Below are positions 24,552-32,337 of a DNA stretch of 64,000 bases, piece by piece. A program made the position numbers and the translations under genes. The DNA is from JAUUSJ01 sp051880475. Lineage in GTDB: Bacteria > Bacillota > Clostridia > Lachnospirales > Lachnospiraceae. The stretch lies in the NCBI GenBank assembly GCA_051880475.1, contig JBJEOA010000065.1, forward strand, positions 129,345 through 193,344, written 5' to 3'. The notes under the pieces are model-generated. The model did no database searches and had not been told where the DNA came from. It saw only the letters and a program-made list of their open reading frames with translations. Each line of letters begins with the position of its first letter. The first letter of the stretch is position 1.

Positions 24552-25877
24552 ATGGAAAAAAACCTGAACGACATTATCGCTGCAGCAGGTATTGTTGGAG
24601 CTGGTGGAGCTGGATTTCCAACTCATGTAAAAATGAACGCGAAGGCAGAGTACGTTATTATTAACGGTGCTGAGTGTGAGCCTTTACTTCGAGTAGACCA
24701 GCAATTGATGGCTGTCGAGTCAAAGAAAATTTTGGATGCTCTTGCACTTGTAAAAGAGCATGTAGGAGCAAAATATGGTGTTGTAGCCCTAAAAGGCAAA
24801 TACCATGATGCGATTGATAATTTTAATAAAATTATTAGTGGATATGAAGGCTTAAGCCTTCATATCTTGGATAACTTCTATCCAGCAGGTGATGAGCAAA
24901 TTACAGTTTATGAGGTGACAGGACGAATTGTTCCAGAAGGCGGTATTCCACTAAAATGTGGTGTTATCGTATCTAATGTTGAGACAATGCTTAATATTTA
25001 TAATGCATATTATGAGGATAAGCCAGTCACAGATTCTTATGTTACTATTACTGGAGAGGTTAAGAATAAAATAACTGTGAAACTGCCTATTGGAATTACA
25101 GTAAAAGAAGCAATTGATTTAGCTGGGGGAGTGACAACAGACGGAGATTATGTTATAATTAATGGAGGACCTATGATGGGAAAACATGTATCTCCAGACT
25201 CTAAAATCACAAAAACAACGAAGGGATTAATCGTTTTACCAGCAAATCATAGATTGATTCAGGACGTGAAAAAAGATGTCTCAAATATGCTTAGAGAGGC
25301 AAAGACAGCTTGTATGCATTGTAGTTTATGTACAGAAGTATGTCCAAGAAATTTGATTGGTCATAGTATCGCACCGAATAAGACTATTCGTCTTGCAAGT
25401 TATGGTAGTATGTGTGATAGTAAAACATCACCAATGATAGCATTTTTATGCTCTGAGTGTCGCTTATGCCAGTACGCATGTGTGATGGATCTTCAGCCTT
25501 GGAAGATTAATCATCAATTAAAAGGCATTATGGCACAAAATGGCATTAAAAATACACTGAACAACGCACCTGATAGGGTACATCCTGCTAGAGAATACCG
25601 TAAATATCCTGTCACGAAGCTTGTTCGTCAACTGGGCCTTACAAAATATGATGTAAAAGCTCCGTTACAAGAAGTCAAAATTGACTTTAAGAGTGTAACC
25701 ATTCCTTTAGGACAACATATCGGCGCACCTGCAGTGCCATGTGTGAAGGTTGGAGATAGCGTAAAAAGAGGAGATGTAATCGCTAAACCAGCCGAAGGAA
25801 AGTTAGGCAGCAGCATTCATGCTAGTATCTCTGGTGTTATCAAGGAGATCGAAAATGGACACATTACAATAGGATAG
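24552..25877 (+). CDS. pduS: PduS cobalamin reductase (RnfC-like flavo/iron-sulfur protein)
   Basis: PduS reduces cob(III)alamin towards cob(I)alamin for adenosylation by PduO. The 441-residue protein has an NADH/FMN-binding region of the RnfC/Nuo51 type (GIVGAGGAGFPTHVK, then INGAECEPLLRVD and YPAGDEQITVYEV). It carries two 4Fe-4S motifs: Cys254/257/260/264 (CMHCSLCTEVC) and Cys300/303/306/310 (CSECRLCQYAC). A C-terminal SLBB-like segment ends the protein. It is coupled with pduP and lies directly before the permease gene. Confidence 0.94.
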   Translation: MEKNLNDIIAAAGIVGAGGAGFPTHVKMNAKAEYVIINGAECEPLLRVDQQLMAVESKKILDALALVKEHVGAKYGVVALKGKYHDAIDNFNKIISGYEGLSLHILDNFYPAGDEQITVYEVTGRIVPEGGIPLKCGVIVSNVETMLNIYNAYYEDKPVTDSYVTITGEVKNKITVKLPIGITVKEAIDLAGGVTTDGDYVIINGGPMMGKHVSPDSKITKTTKGLIVLPANHRLIQDVKKDVSNMLREAKTACMHCSLCTEVCPRNLIGHSIAPNKTIRLASYGSMCDSKTSPMIAFLCSECRLCQYACVMDLQPWKINHQLKGIMAQNGIKNTLNNAPDRVHPAREYRKYPVTKLVRQLGLTKYDVKAPLQEVKIDFKSVTIPLGQHIGAPAVPCVKVGDSVKRGDVIAKPAEGKLGSSIHASISGVIKEIENGHITIG

Positions 25878-25888
25878 GAGAGATGATT

Positions 25889-26797
25889 ATGGATATTTTT
25901 GGTGGATTACTTGCGGCTTTTGGTGGTGGAATATTTGGAGCAGCTTTGGGTGCAGTTCCAGCATTCGTTATGACAGGTGTTATTGCAACTATTGGAGCAA
26001 TTTTATCTATGGCGGGAGTAGCAGCTGGTGGTGTTGCAGTTAACCAAATTGCATTCGGTTCTTTCTTTGGACCTCACGTAGCATTTGCAGGCGGTGTGGC
26101 AGCAGCAGCATTTGCAGCAAACAAAAAAGGTAAACTTGGTTCAGGTACAGACGTTGTTTCCCCATTAAACGGACTTGCAGACGCTTCTGTAATTTTAGTA
26201 GGTGGAGTTTTTGGTGTAGGTGGTTATTTAGTAAACTACTTATATGGAACAGTTATTGGATTAAAGACAGATACTGTTGCTATGACAGTTGCTACTATGG
26301 GTATCATTACAAGACTTGTATTAGCAAATAAAGGTCTTATCGGAAAATATGAAGGAAAAGAGCCAAGAACATGGATTAATGGTAAAGCATTATCATATAA
26401 TATTTTATTTGGTCTTGGATTAGGTGTATTAGTAGGTGGAATTGGTTCTCAATTAGCTTCTAATCCAGATATTCTTGGCGATGTAGCTTTAGCAGGCAAC
26501 TTCCCTGTAATTTGTTTTGGTATCGCAGCAATTACATTATTCTTTGCATGTATGGGATTGGCAGGTCCAACAACTCACCATATCGTATTGCCAGCAGCAA
26601 ATGCAGCAGTACTTTGTACATTAAAGACAGGCAATGCTACAATGGGATTTGCTATGGGAATTTTATTCGGTGTTATCACATCCGTTCTTGGTGATTTCAT
26701 GGGTAATGCATTTAACAGTCACTGTGATTCTCATATTGACCCACCAGCAATGACAATCTTTACAACTACATTTGTTATTATGGCTCTTTGGGGCTAA
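25889..26797 (+). CDS. BMC-associated polytopic membrane protein (putative permease)
   Basis: The 302-residue protein is almost entirely hydrophobic and Gly/Ala-rich, with about eight predicted membrane segments (for example 3-40, 44-75, 95-120, 165-190, 205-230, 245-270). It is not the MIP-type glycerol facilitator PduF, which has NPA boxes. Polar motifs GPTTHHIVLPAAN (helix about 228-240) and NAFNSHCDSHIDPP near the end could form a substrate or metal site. Position between pduS and pduT strongly suggests a role in diol, acid or cofactor transport. ATG 25889 has AGGAG 8 nt upstream; ATG 25883 is too close. Confidence 0.75.
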   Translation: MDIFGGLLAAFGGGIFGAALGAVPAFVMTGVIATIGAILSMAGVAAGGVAVNQIAFGSFFGPHVAFAGGVAAAAFAANKKGKLGSGTDVVSPLNGLADASVILVGGVFGVGGYLVNYLYGTVIGLKTDTVAMTVATMGIITRLVLANKGLIGKYEGKEPRTWINGKALSYNILFGLGLGVLVGGIGSQLASNPDILGDVALAGNFPVICFGIAAITLFFACMGLAGPTTHHIVLPAANAAVLCTLKTGNATMGFAMGILFGVITSVLGDFMGNAFNSHCDSHIDPPAMTIFTTTFVIMALWG

Positions 26798-26824
26798 TCG
26801 AAGATTTAAGGATGGTGTTACACA

Positions 26825-27376
26825 GTGAAAAAGTCAATTGGATTTGTAGAATTAAAGAGTATTCCTGTCGGTATTCAAACGGCAGATGAAATGTTAAAAG
26901 CAGGAAACGTTGAATTACTATTAGCTACTCCAATTTGTCCTGGTAAATATGTTATCATTATTGGAGGAAATACTGGTCCTGTAAAAGCAGCTATGAGCAA
27001 GGCAGAGTTAGTTGCAGATGTATATTTAATTGACCAGCATATATTAGATAATATTGATGATAGAGTATTGCCAGCTATTTCAGGTGTTACTGAAGTAGGA
27101 CAAGTTAAGAGTATTGGCTCGATAGAAACTATCTCAGCTTTGACAGCTATTATTGCAGGAGACATAGCAGTTAAGGCGGCGAAGGTAGATATTGTTGATA
27201 TTAGAATTGCACGGGGACTTGGAGGTAAAGGATTTTTAATTATCACTGGCGAAGTTTCCTCCGTAAAATCAGCAATTCAAGCTTGTATGAATAGTATGGG
27301 AGTGAGCGGTGAAGTGACAAGTACTTCCGTTATAGCATCTCCACATAAAGATTTAATAGCTTCCATATTATCGTAA
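26825..27376 (+). CDS. pduT: BMC-T shell protein with Fe-S pore cysteine, PduT-type
   Basis: Two tandem BMC domains (about 4-88 and 95-180) make a trimeric shell tile. Cys38 in TPICPGKY aligns with the PduT cysteine that holds a 4Fe-4S cluster in the central pore, which may pass electrons across the shell to PduS. The 183-residue length fits. GTG 26825 is followed by AAAAAGTCAATTGG. It is the last gene of the operon before a strong terminator. Confidence 0.95.
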   Translation: MKKSIGFVELKSIPVGIQTADEMLKAGNVELLLATPICPGKYVIIIGGNTGPVKAAMSKAELVADVYLIDQHILDNIDDRVLPAISGVTEVGQVKSIGSIETISALTAIIAGDIAVKAAKVDIVDIRIARGLGGKGFLIITGEVSSVKSAIQACMNSMGVSGEVTSTSVIASPHKDLIASILS

Positions 27377-27399
27377 AGAGAAATTTATAGTTAACTATA

Positions 27400-27450
27400 A
27401 AAAGGATGCTGTATGATAGCTCGTTAGAGTTTATCTACAGCATCCTTTTT
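27400..27450. terminator. Bidirectional terminator closing the pdu operon
   Basis: AAAAGGATGCTGTA (27400-27413) pairs with TACAGCATCCTTTT (27436-27449). A/T runs flank both sides, so it can serve pduT on the plus strand and the glutaredoxin gene on the minus strand. Confidence 0.9.
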
Positions 27451-27476
27451 AATGCTTTAATACTTTATTATATCCG

Positions 27477-27761
27477 TTAAATTCCTAAAAGTTTATTTAT
27501 GCGGTCTAAGTCAAAGCCAACAATTTCTTCTTTTCCGATGACAGTGACAGGGACACCAGTGTAACCTCTCGCCTTCATAAATGCTTTTCCGTCTTTGTCT
27601 TCTTTTAAATTAATTTCCTGATAAGAAATATTATGTTTGTCGAGATGTTTCTTCACCTGTTTACAGTAGCCACAGGCAGGTAAAGTGTAAATTTTCACTT
27701 GATTATTTTCCTCTTTTTTGGAAGTGTCTTTGCCATATAAAATACTATTTAATAAACCCAT
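27477..27761 (-). CDS. Glutaredoxin-like/thioredoxin-fold protein
   Basis: The 94-residue cytosolic protein has the redox motif C30-G-Y-C33 in LPACGYCKQVKKHL and the cis-proline GVPVTVIG, with the length of NrdH/YruB-type glutaredoxins plus a 20-residue N-terminal lead. It probably reduces protein disulfides, and its neighbour the peroxiredoxin is a likely partner. It lies 42 bp downstream of that gene on the same strand, with its own SD (GGAGGA). Confidence 0.88.
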   Translation of the reverse strand: MGLLNSILYGKDTSKKEENNQVKIYTLPACGYCKQVKKHLDKHNISYQEINLKEDKDGKAFMKARGYTGVPVTVIGKEEIVGFDLDRINKLLGI

Positions 27762-27803
27762 ACAATAACATTCCTCCTTTATTTAATAGTTTCATAGCAA
27801 CTT

Positions 27804-28325
27804 CTATAATAAATCGTCGCCCTCATCCCAGTTTACTGCACAAAGGCCTCCAGTTTGAAATGCCTTCAATACACGCAAAGTTTCGTCAATACTTCTTCCA
27901 ACATTTGTATCATGGATAACACTGTAGCGAATGTTTTGGTCAGGGTCGATGATAAAGAGACCGCGAAGAGCGATACCCTCATCCTCAATTAAAACACCGT
28001 AATCTTTTGATACACGCATTGTATTGTCAGAAGCCATAGGGAATTTAATTTGTCCCAAATCTCCCTCAATCCATGCCTGATGAGAGTACTGACTATCTGT
28101 ACTAACGGATAGAATATCTGCTTTCAATTCTTGGAATTCCTCATATCTATCACTGAAGGCAGTAATCTCTGTAGGGCAAATAAAAGTAAAGTCGAGTGGA
28201 TAGAAAAACATAACAAGCCATTTTCCCTTATAATCATCCAACTTAACTTCGATAAAATCTTCCCCGTCTCCTGTGACCGCATTCATCTTAAAATCTGGTG
28301 CTTTTTCTCTGACTAATCTTTTCAT
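27804..28325 (-). CDS. ahpC: Peroxiredoxin (AhpC/typical 2-Cys type)
   Basis: This enzyme reduces hydrogen peroxide and organic peroxides. The 173-residue protein has peroxidatic Cys50 in FYPLDFTFICPTEI and a resolving cysteine at 162 in TGGLCAVNW. No AhpF is nearby, so the adjacent glutaredoxin-like protein may supply electrons. AAAGGAGG precedes the ATG. Upstream, the inverted repeat ATAAT-N6-ATTAT at 28426-28441 is a possible peroxide-regulator site, weakly supported. Confidence 0.94.
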   Translation of the reverse strand: MKRLVREKAPDFKMNAVTGDGEDFIEVKLDDYKGKWLVMFFYPLDFTFICPTEITAFSDRYEEFQELKADILSVSTDSQYSHQAWIEGDLGQIKFPMASDNTMRVSKDYGVLIEDEGIALRGLFIIDPDQNIRYSVIHDTNVGRSIDETLRVLKAFQTGGLCAVNWDEGDDLL

Positions 28326-28521
28326 CTTTTTATACCTCCTTTAGATTTTTATAATAAATTTGTATTCCTGATTTCGCAGGATTTACGATAGCTGAAAGCC
28401 TGATTATCTCTTGCTTTGCACTTCCATAATAAATTCATTATATAATAAAAAATTTTGGAAGTAAAGAAAAAAAACGAGTTTAAAAACCAAGAAAAAGAAG
28501 AAAAAAGAACAAATAAAACCA

Positions 28522-28550
28522 TTGTTTTTATAAATAAATTAGGATATAAT
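28522..28550 (+). promoter_or_regulatory. Sigma-A promoter of the CPxCFY miniprotein
   Basis: TTGTTT (28522-28527), a 17-nt spacer and a perfect TATAAT (28545-28550) lie 23 nt upstream of the start codon, with GGAGGT at 28561-28566. Confidence 0.65.
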
Positions 28551-28572
28551 TAAAAAAAAAGGAGGTATTAGT

Positions 28573-28728
28573 ATGGCGGAGGAAAAGAAAACAACAACAG
28601 ATTGTCCACAATGCTTTTATCAGGAAGAAAAAGAAGAGCAGGCAACAGATTGTCCACAGTGCTTCTATCAGGAGGAGAAAGAGGAGCCAAAGACAGATGA
28701 GTGCCCTAACTGCTTCTATCGTCCTTAG
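28573..28728 (+). CDS. 51-residue protein of three CPxCFY repeats
   Basis: ATG 28573 lies 6 nt after GGAGGT and has its own promoter and terminator, so it is a real independent gene. The protein starts MAEEKKTTT and has three near-identical units: D-C-P-Q-C-F-Y-Q-E-E-K-E-E (10-22), D-C-P-Q-C-F-Y-Q-E-E-K-E-E (26-38) and E-C-P-N-C-F-Y-R-P (43-51). All six cysteines are in CPxC pairs, the rest is mainly Glu, Lys and Gln. I do not recognise a family. CPxC pairs suggest metal binding or disulfide exchange, and the neighbours are a peroxiredoxin and glutaredoxin on one side and PduV/PduU on the other. It could also be a ribosomally made peptide precursor, but no modifying enzyme is near. Confidence 0.8.
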   Translation: MAEEKKTTTDCPQCFYQEEKEEQATDCPQCFYQEEKEEPKTDECPNCFYRP

Positions 28729-28759
28729 AAATAATTGATGTGCAATATGAATTGAGCGG

Positions 28760-28803
28760 AATAAGGATGTCCTAAATTTGTTTGAATTTAGGGCATCCTT
28801 ATT
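28760..28803. terminator. Bidirectional terminator between the miniprotein and pduV
   Basis: AATAAGGATGTCCTAAATT (28760-28778) pairs with AATTTAGGGCATCCTTATT (28785-28803) with a single G-U pair. It ends the miniprotein transcript and, on the other strand, the pduUV transcript. Confidence 0.88.
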
Positions 28804-28828
28804 ATTTTATAGCCATAGTGACTTAGTT

Positions 28829-29284
28829 TTAGTTTTGCCCCGACTTACGGTTAGAAAATTCATGGAAATACTCAGAGAGTTCCTCGATACCAGAGCCATC
28901 ATAGGCACTTGTCAAAAAAACAGTGTTTAAATCACTGCCAGCGTATTCTAAATAATTCATAGAACGCTTGATATTAGAACCTTCTTTGTCAATCTTCGTA
29001 ATAATGCCGATAGTAGGTTTATTGAATTTAAAGGCGACCCCTCCTGGAAACCAACAGTCTTCTGAGGTTGAGTCTTGAACGAGTGCGATTAAGTCTGCAT
29101 CGTAGGCCGTGACAGTAAGTGGACCCCAAAACCAACGATTTTGCATATACTCACCTGGCGTATCAATAAAATCTCCGATATATTCTATAGCCTGCGTTTT
29201 ATCGTATTTAATCTCCATATCATTAAGGCGTTGAATTAAAGTTGTCTTTCCAGCGGCAGAAGCGCCTATCAATATTATCTTCAT
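28829..29284 (-). CDS. pduV: PduV/EutP GTPase
   Basis: The 151-residue Ras-like P-loop GTPase has G1 GASAAGKT (7-14), the G3-like DTPGEY (about 42-47) and G4 TKID. PduV binds the shell protein PduU and is linked to compartment movement or, in EutP relatives, to acetate-kinase-like activity; which applies here is unknown. It lies 11 bp after the PduU gene on the minus strand. Confidence 0.92.
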   Translation of the reverse strand: MKIILIGASAAGKTTLIQRLNDMEIKYDKTQAIEYIGDFIDTPGEYMQNRWFWGPLTVTAYDADLIALVQDSTSEDCWFPGGVAFKFNKPTIGIITKIDKEGSNIKRSMNYLEYAGSDLNTVFLTSAYDGSGIEELSEYFHEFSNRKSGQN

Positions 29285-29295
29285 AATCTTATCCC

Positions 29296-29673
29296 CTAAG
29301 AACGTGTAATAGTTGAAACGTCAAAACCGAGTTTTGTAGAAAATGTGTGAAGTACACTTTTAAGTGCCGCCTCAACATTGGAGATAGAGCCGACAATAAT
29401 AACAGAACCAGAAAAACGGTCTACAAAACCAAGTTGAATAGATGCAGCCTTAGAACAAATATCAGCCGCAATAATGGAAGCCTCAGATGGAGTGATTGTG
29501 AGAATACCAATAGCCTCGTGGTATTCGTCTGGAAGACCAAGTTTTTTGTAAACTCCAGCTTGAGGTCTTGTCACTAAGTGAGCTAATGTGATTTGTTTGC
29601 CAGGCACATATTCTTGAATCATGCGGGCCTTATCATTGTTCTCAGAAGCTTTTTGAATTAAATCGTCAAACAT
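29296..29673 (-). CDS. pduU: Circularly permuted BMC shell protein PduU/EutS
   Basis: The protein of about 125 residues is a permuted BMC-domain hexamer with an N-terminal segment RMIQEYVPGKQITLAHLV that forms the beta-barrel cap over the pore, then GILTITPSEASIIAADI and the FVDRFSGSVIIVGSIS strand block. The start is placed at the ATG ending at 29673, since the ATG at 29682 nearly touches the AAAGGA. It forms a two-gene unit with pduV, facing away from the main operon. Confidence 0.93.
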   Translation of the reverse strand: MFDDLIQKASENNDKARMIQEYVPGKQITLAHLVTRPQAGVYKKLGLPDEYHEAIGILTITPSEASIIAADICSKAASIQLGFVDRFSGSVIIVGSISNVEAALKSVLHTFSTKLGFDVSTITRS

Positions 29674-29682
29674 AAAAACCAT

Positions 29683-30056
29683 TTCCTTTCCTTTATAGTT
29701 GTACTTGTAAAATCAGGTATCTCAGCTTACTGTGAAAATCTCAAATTAGATAGGTAATAGATTCTCATTCATAGCTGCCTGTAAAAGCAAGCATATCCGT
29801 TTACTATATCTATAATATCTTAATTATAATTGTACAAAAAAATAGCGAAAAGGTAAAGGGAATTAGTAGTAATTTATAAAAAATGATAGAAAAAAATTAC
29901 CTTAGTTCGTATGCATTTTTTCATAAAGCAAGACAAAAAAGAATAGATTATATAAAGGAAAAAAGATAAGGTGAAAAAAACAGGCTGTGAGAAATAAAGG
30001 AAAAAAGAATCTAGAAAAATTTAAAAATTGCAGATAAGATAGGGCGGGAGGAAAGG
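29683..30056. promoter_or_regulatory. Divergent intergenic region between pduUV and spoIID
   Basis: On the minus strand TTGTAC followed by 17 nt and TATAGA (about 29808-29836) forms a plausible promoter for pduUV with a leader near 130 nt. On the plus strand only GGAGGAAAGG before spoIID is clear; no convincing sporulation-sigma promoter was found. No ORF is present. Confidence 0.35.
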
Positions 30057-30986
30057 ATGAGAGATCAAATAATAGGATGGATTACAGGTATTATGTTAAC
30101 ATTCTTATTGCCGTATTGCTTTACGATGCTGCTAACAGGAATGAAAGCCGAAACGGGAGAGGGAAAGGAGAGCGGAATTAAAATTATTTTGGAAGATGGA
30201 AGAGCAATTGATTTGGAGGAATATGTAAAAGAAGTGACAGCTGGAGAAATTTCTATGGAGGAGGAGCAAGAAGCAATTAATGCGCAGATGGTTATTGTCA
30301 GGACAAACTTAATTAGAAAAATAGGGCAAAAAAAGGAGATTGAGGCAAAGAGTCTTAATGTGAGGGCTGTGGACGAAAAGACATTGAGAGAAAATCTAGG
30401 TGTAAAAAAATATAGCGAAGCGACAAAAAAATTAAGACAGGCACAAAAAAAGACAAGTGGTATTGTATTAAAATATAAGAAAAAATACATAGAAGCTCTA
30501 TATCACGTATGCAATACGGGAATGACAGTCAGTGCAAAGGAAATCACTGGAAAGGAGAAAGCATATCTACAATCTGAGGAAAGTAGCCAAGATATAGAAT
30601 CAGAAAACTATATGAATGTAGAGGAATTTTCAAAAGCTCAAGTGGTGAGCAAATTAAAAACGAAATTAGAGGCAAAAAAGATAGATGAAAATAATGTATT
30701 AGAATCTATTCATATTGAAAAGAAAACAGAGCTTGGATATGTAAAGCAGATAAAAGTTGGAGAGGAGGAAATGACGGGAGAAGAGTGGAGAACACTCTTT
30801 TCTCTTTCCTCAGATAATTTTTATATAGAAGAATATGAGGGAAAAATTCGCATGATTTCTCTTGGTAAGGGGCATGGGATGGGGCTGAGTCAGTATGGAG
30901 CTAATGAGATGGCAAAACAGGGAAGAAATTATAAGGAAATACTTAAGCACTATTATAGAAATATAATATTAGAAAGCTTAAAGTAA
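30057..30986 (+). CDS. spoIID: Stage II sporulation protein D (lytic transglycosylase)
   Basis: SpoIID degrades septal peptidoglycan with SpoIIP/SpoIIM during engulfment of the forespore. The 309-residue protein has an N-terminal signal anchor (about 7-29), the SpoIID domain with LEEYVKEVTAGEISMEEEQEA (catalytic Glu region near 70), and the diagnostic end KGHGMGLSQYGANEMAKQG. It sits 83 bp upstream of spoIIQ, so the two engulfment genes are neighbours. It shows that the organism has an endospore programme. Confidence 0.93.
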   Translation: MRDQIIGWITGIMLTFLLPYCFTMLLTGMKAETGEGKESGIKIILEDGRAIDLEEYVKEVTAGEISMEEEQEAINAQMVIVRTNLIRKIGQKKEIEAKSLNVRAVDEKTLRENLGVKKYSEATKKLRQAQKKTSGIVLKYKKKYIEALYHVCNTGMTVSAKEITGKEKAYLQSEESSQDIESENYMNVEEFSKAQVVSKLKTKLEAKKIDENNVLESIHIEKKTELGYVKQIKVGEEEMTGEEWRTLFSLSSDNFYIEEYEGKIRMISLGKGHGMGLSQYGANEMAKQGRNYKEILKHYYRNIILESLK

Positions 30987-31069
30987 TGTATTGGCAAATT
31001 TATAAATTTTTCTTTGCATAATGTATATTATTATCATTTCTGGAAAAAATGTAACTAGAGGTGATGATA

Positions 31070-31756
31070 ATGAAGGAGTCAAAAAAACAGTTTAATCTAC
31101 TGAATAAAATATCCTACAGTACCGTTATTATGATTATTTTTGTAGTCGCTGCAATTTCTTTATTATACAGTCTTAGAATAAGACATAATCAGGAGCTTGT
31201 AAAGCAGCAGATAACAAAAGAACAGACAAATGAGGTGAGCGGTAAAGTCTCTACACAAGAGAAGCAAAAAGAAGAGAAGAAGGAGAGCACAATAGCAAAA
31301 AAAGAAGAGAAAAAAGAAGCTTCAGCCAAAGTAAGTGAAGGATATGATGGAAAGCAAAAATTAGAATGGCCGTTACTTGGAAATGTGATTATTCCATATA
31401 GTATGGATACTACGGTATATTTTGAGACACTTGACCAGTACCAGTGCAATTCTGGTCTTTTTATTCAGGCGGCAGAAAATACAAAAGTAAAAACAGTATA
31501 CAAGGGAATTGTAAAGAAGGTTACAAAGGATGATAAATATGGAACAATGATTACGGTAGATATGGGTGGTAATTATACTGCGACATACGGACAAATTCAA
31601 AAAGCGAAAGTAAAAGCTGGTGATAAAGTAGAGGCAGGAGAGACAATTGGATATGTAGCAAAACCAACAAAATATTTTACATTGGAGGGAAGTCATCTTT
31701 ACTTTGAAGTAGAAAAAGATGGAAAATCTATGAATCCAGTAGAAATTTTACAATAA
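31070..31756 (+). CDS. spoIIQ: SpoIIQ-like engulfment protein with degenerate LytM/M23 domain
   Basis: A single membrane helix (about 18-38) is followed by a Lys/Glu-rich linker and an M23 (LytM) domain from about residue 100. Zinc-ligand positions look degenerate: the region expected as H-x-G-x-D reads CNSGLFIQAA, and HLHFEV is HLYFEV. A structural, non-enzymatic role in the SpoIIQ-SpoIIIAH channel is therefore likely. ATG 31070 has AGAGGTG upstream. A GGAAAAAATG stretch (31042-31051) resembles a sigma-F -10 element, but spacing to a -35 is uncertain. Confidence 0.88.
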   Translation: MKESKKQFNLLNKISYSTVIMIIFVVAAISLLYSLRIRHNQELVKQQITKEQTNEVSGKVSTQEKQKEEKKESTIAKKEEKKEASAKVSEGYDGKQKLEWPLLGNVIIPYSMDTTVYFETLDQYQCNSGLFIQAAENTKVKTVYKGIVKKVTKDDKYGTMITVDMGGNYTATYGQIQKAKVKAGDKVEAGETIGYVAKPTKYFTLEGSHLYFEVEKDGKSMNPVEILQ

Positions 31757-31800
31757 AAATCCATATTAAGTAGAAAAATAAATAGACGCAAAGAGGGAAG

Positions 31801-31848
31801 ATGATTCTCCTTGGGAATATAGAGTGACTCCAAGGGGAATCATTTTTG
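31801..31848 (+). terminator. Intrinsic terminator after spoIIQ
   Basis: ATGATTCTCCTTGG (31801-31814) pairs with CCAAGGGGAATCAT (31830-31843), followed by five Ts. Confidence 0.85.
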
Positions 31849-31951
31849 TGGTTTTTAGATTTATATATAAATTTACGTCATTACGCTATTTGACTTCTAT
31901 TGAGAAAAAGAAAAGTTTGAGCTAAGATAGAAGAAAAAAGTAGGTGATAAG

Positions 31952-32218
31952 ATGCATTATACATATTTAGTTGAGTGTAGAGACCATACATTTTATATAG
32001 GATATACTAATAATTTAGATAAGAGAATAAAGACACATAACGAGGGAAAGGGAGCAAAGTACACAAGAGGACGACTCCCTGTCATATTGAGGTATTATGA
32101 AGAGTATGAGTCAAAGACGGAGGCAATGAAAAGAGAATATGAATTAAAAAAATTAACGAGGAAGAAAAAAGAAGAATTAATCAAAACATTTAAAAAAGAT
32201 ATTCAAAGAGGTATGTAA
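31952..32218 (+). CDS. GIY-YIG domain protein (YhbQ/UPF0213 family)
   Basis: The 88-residue protein is a stand-alone GIY-YIG nuclease domain: YTYLVECRDHTFYIGYTNNL (the GIY and YIG positions read TYL and YIG), the Arg in KRIKTHNEGKGAKYTRGR, and Glu in YELKKLTRKKKEELI. Relatives act on structured nucleic acid, but the cellular role is unclear. It has its own SD (AGGTGAT) and is followed by a weak hairpin before the convergent hemolysin III gene. Confidence 0.9.
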   Translation: MHYTYLVECRDHTFYIGYTNNLDKRIKTHNEGKGAKYTRGRLPVILRYYEEYESKTEAMKREYELKKLTRKKKEELIKTFKKDIQRGM

Positions 32219-32337
32219 AAATAAATGAATGAGAATACTGAAAAAATAGTTCTATTTTCACATAGAAAAATTTTTATCTGGCATAGTATTCTCATCCAAA
32301 ATTTAAATATTACTATCTAAAAGGTAGGTATATTAAT

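Noticed and set aside
32219..32337. Possible terminator after the GIY-YIG gene
   Set aside because: GAGAATACTG and CATAGTATTCTC can pair (about 32230-32293), but mismatches and the lack of a T run make it too weak to list.
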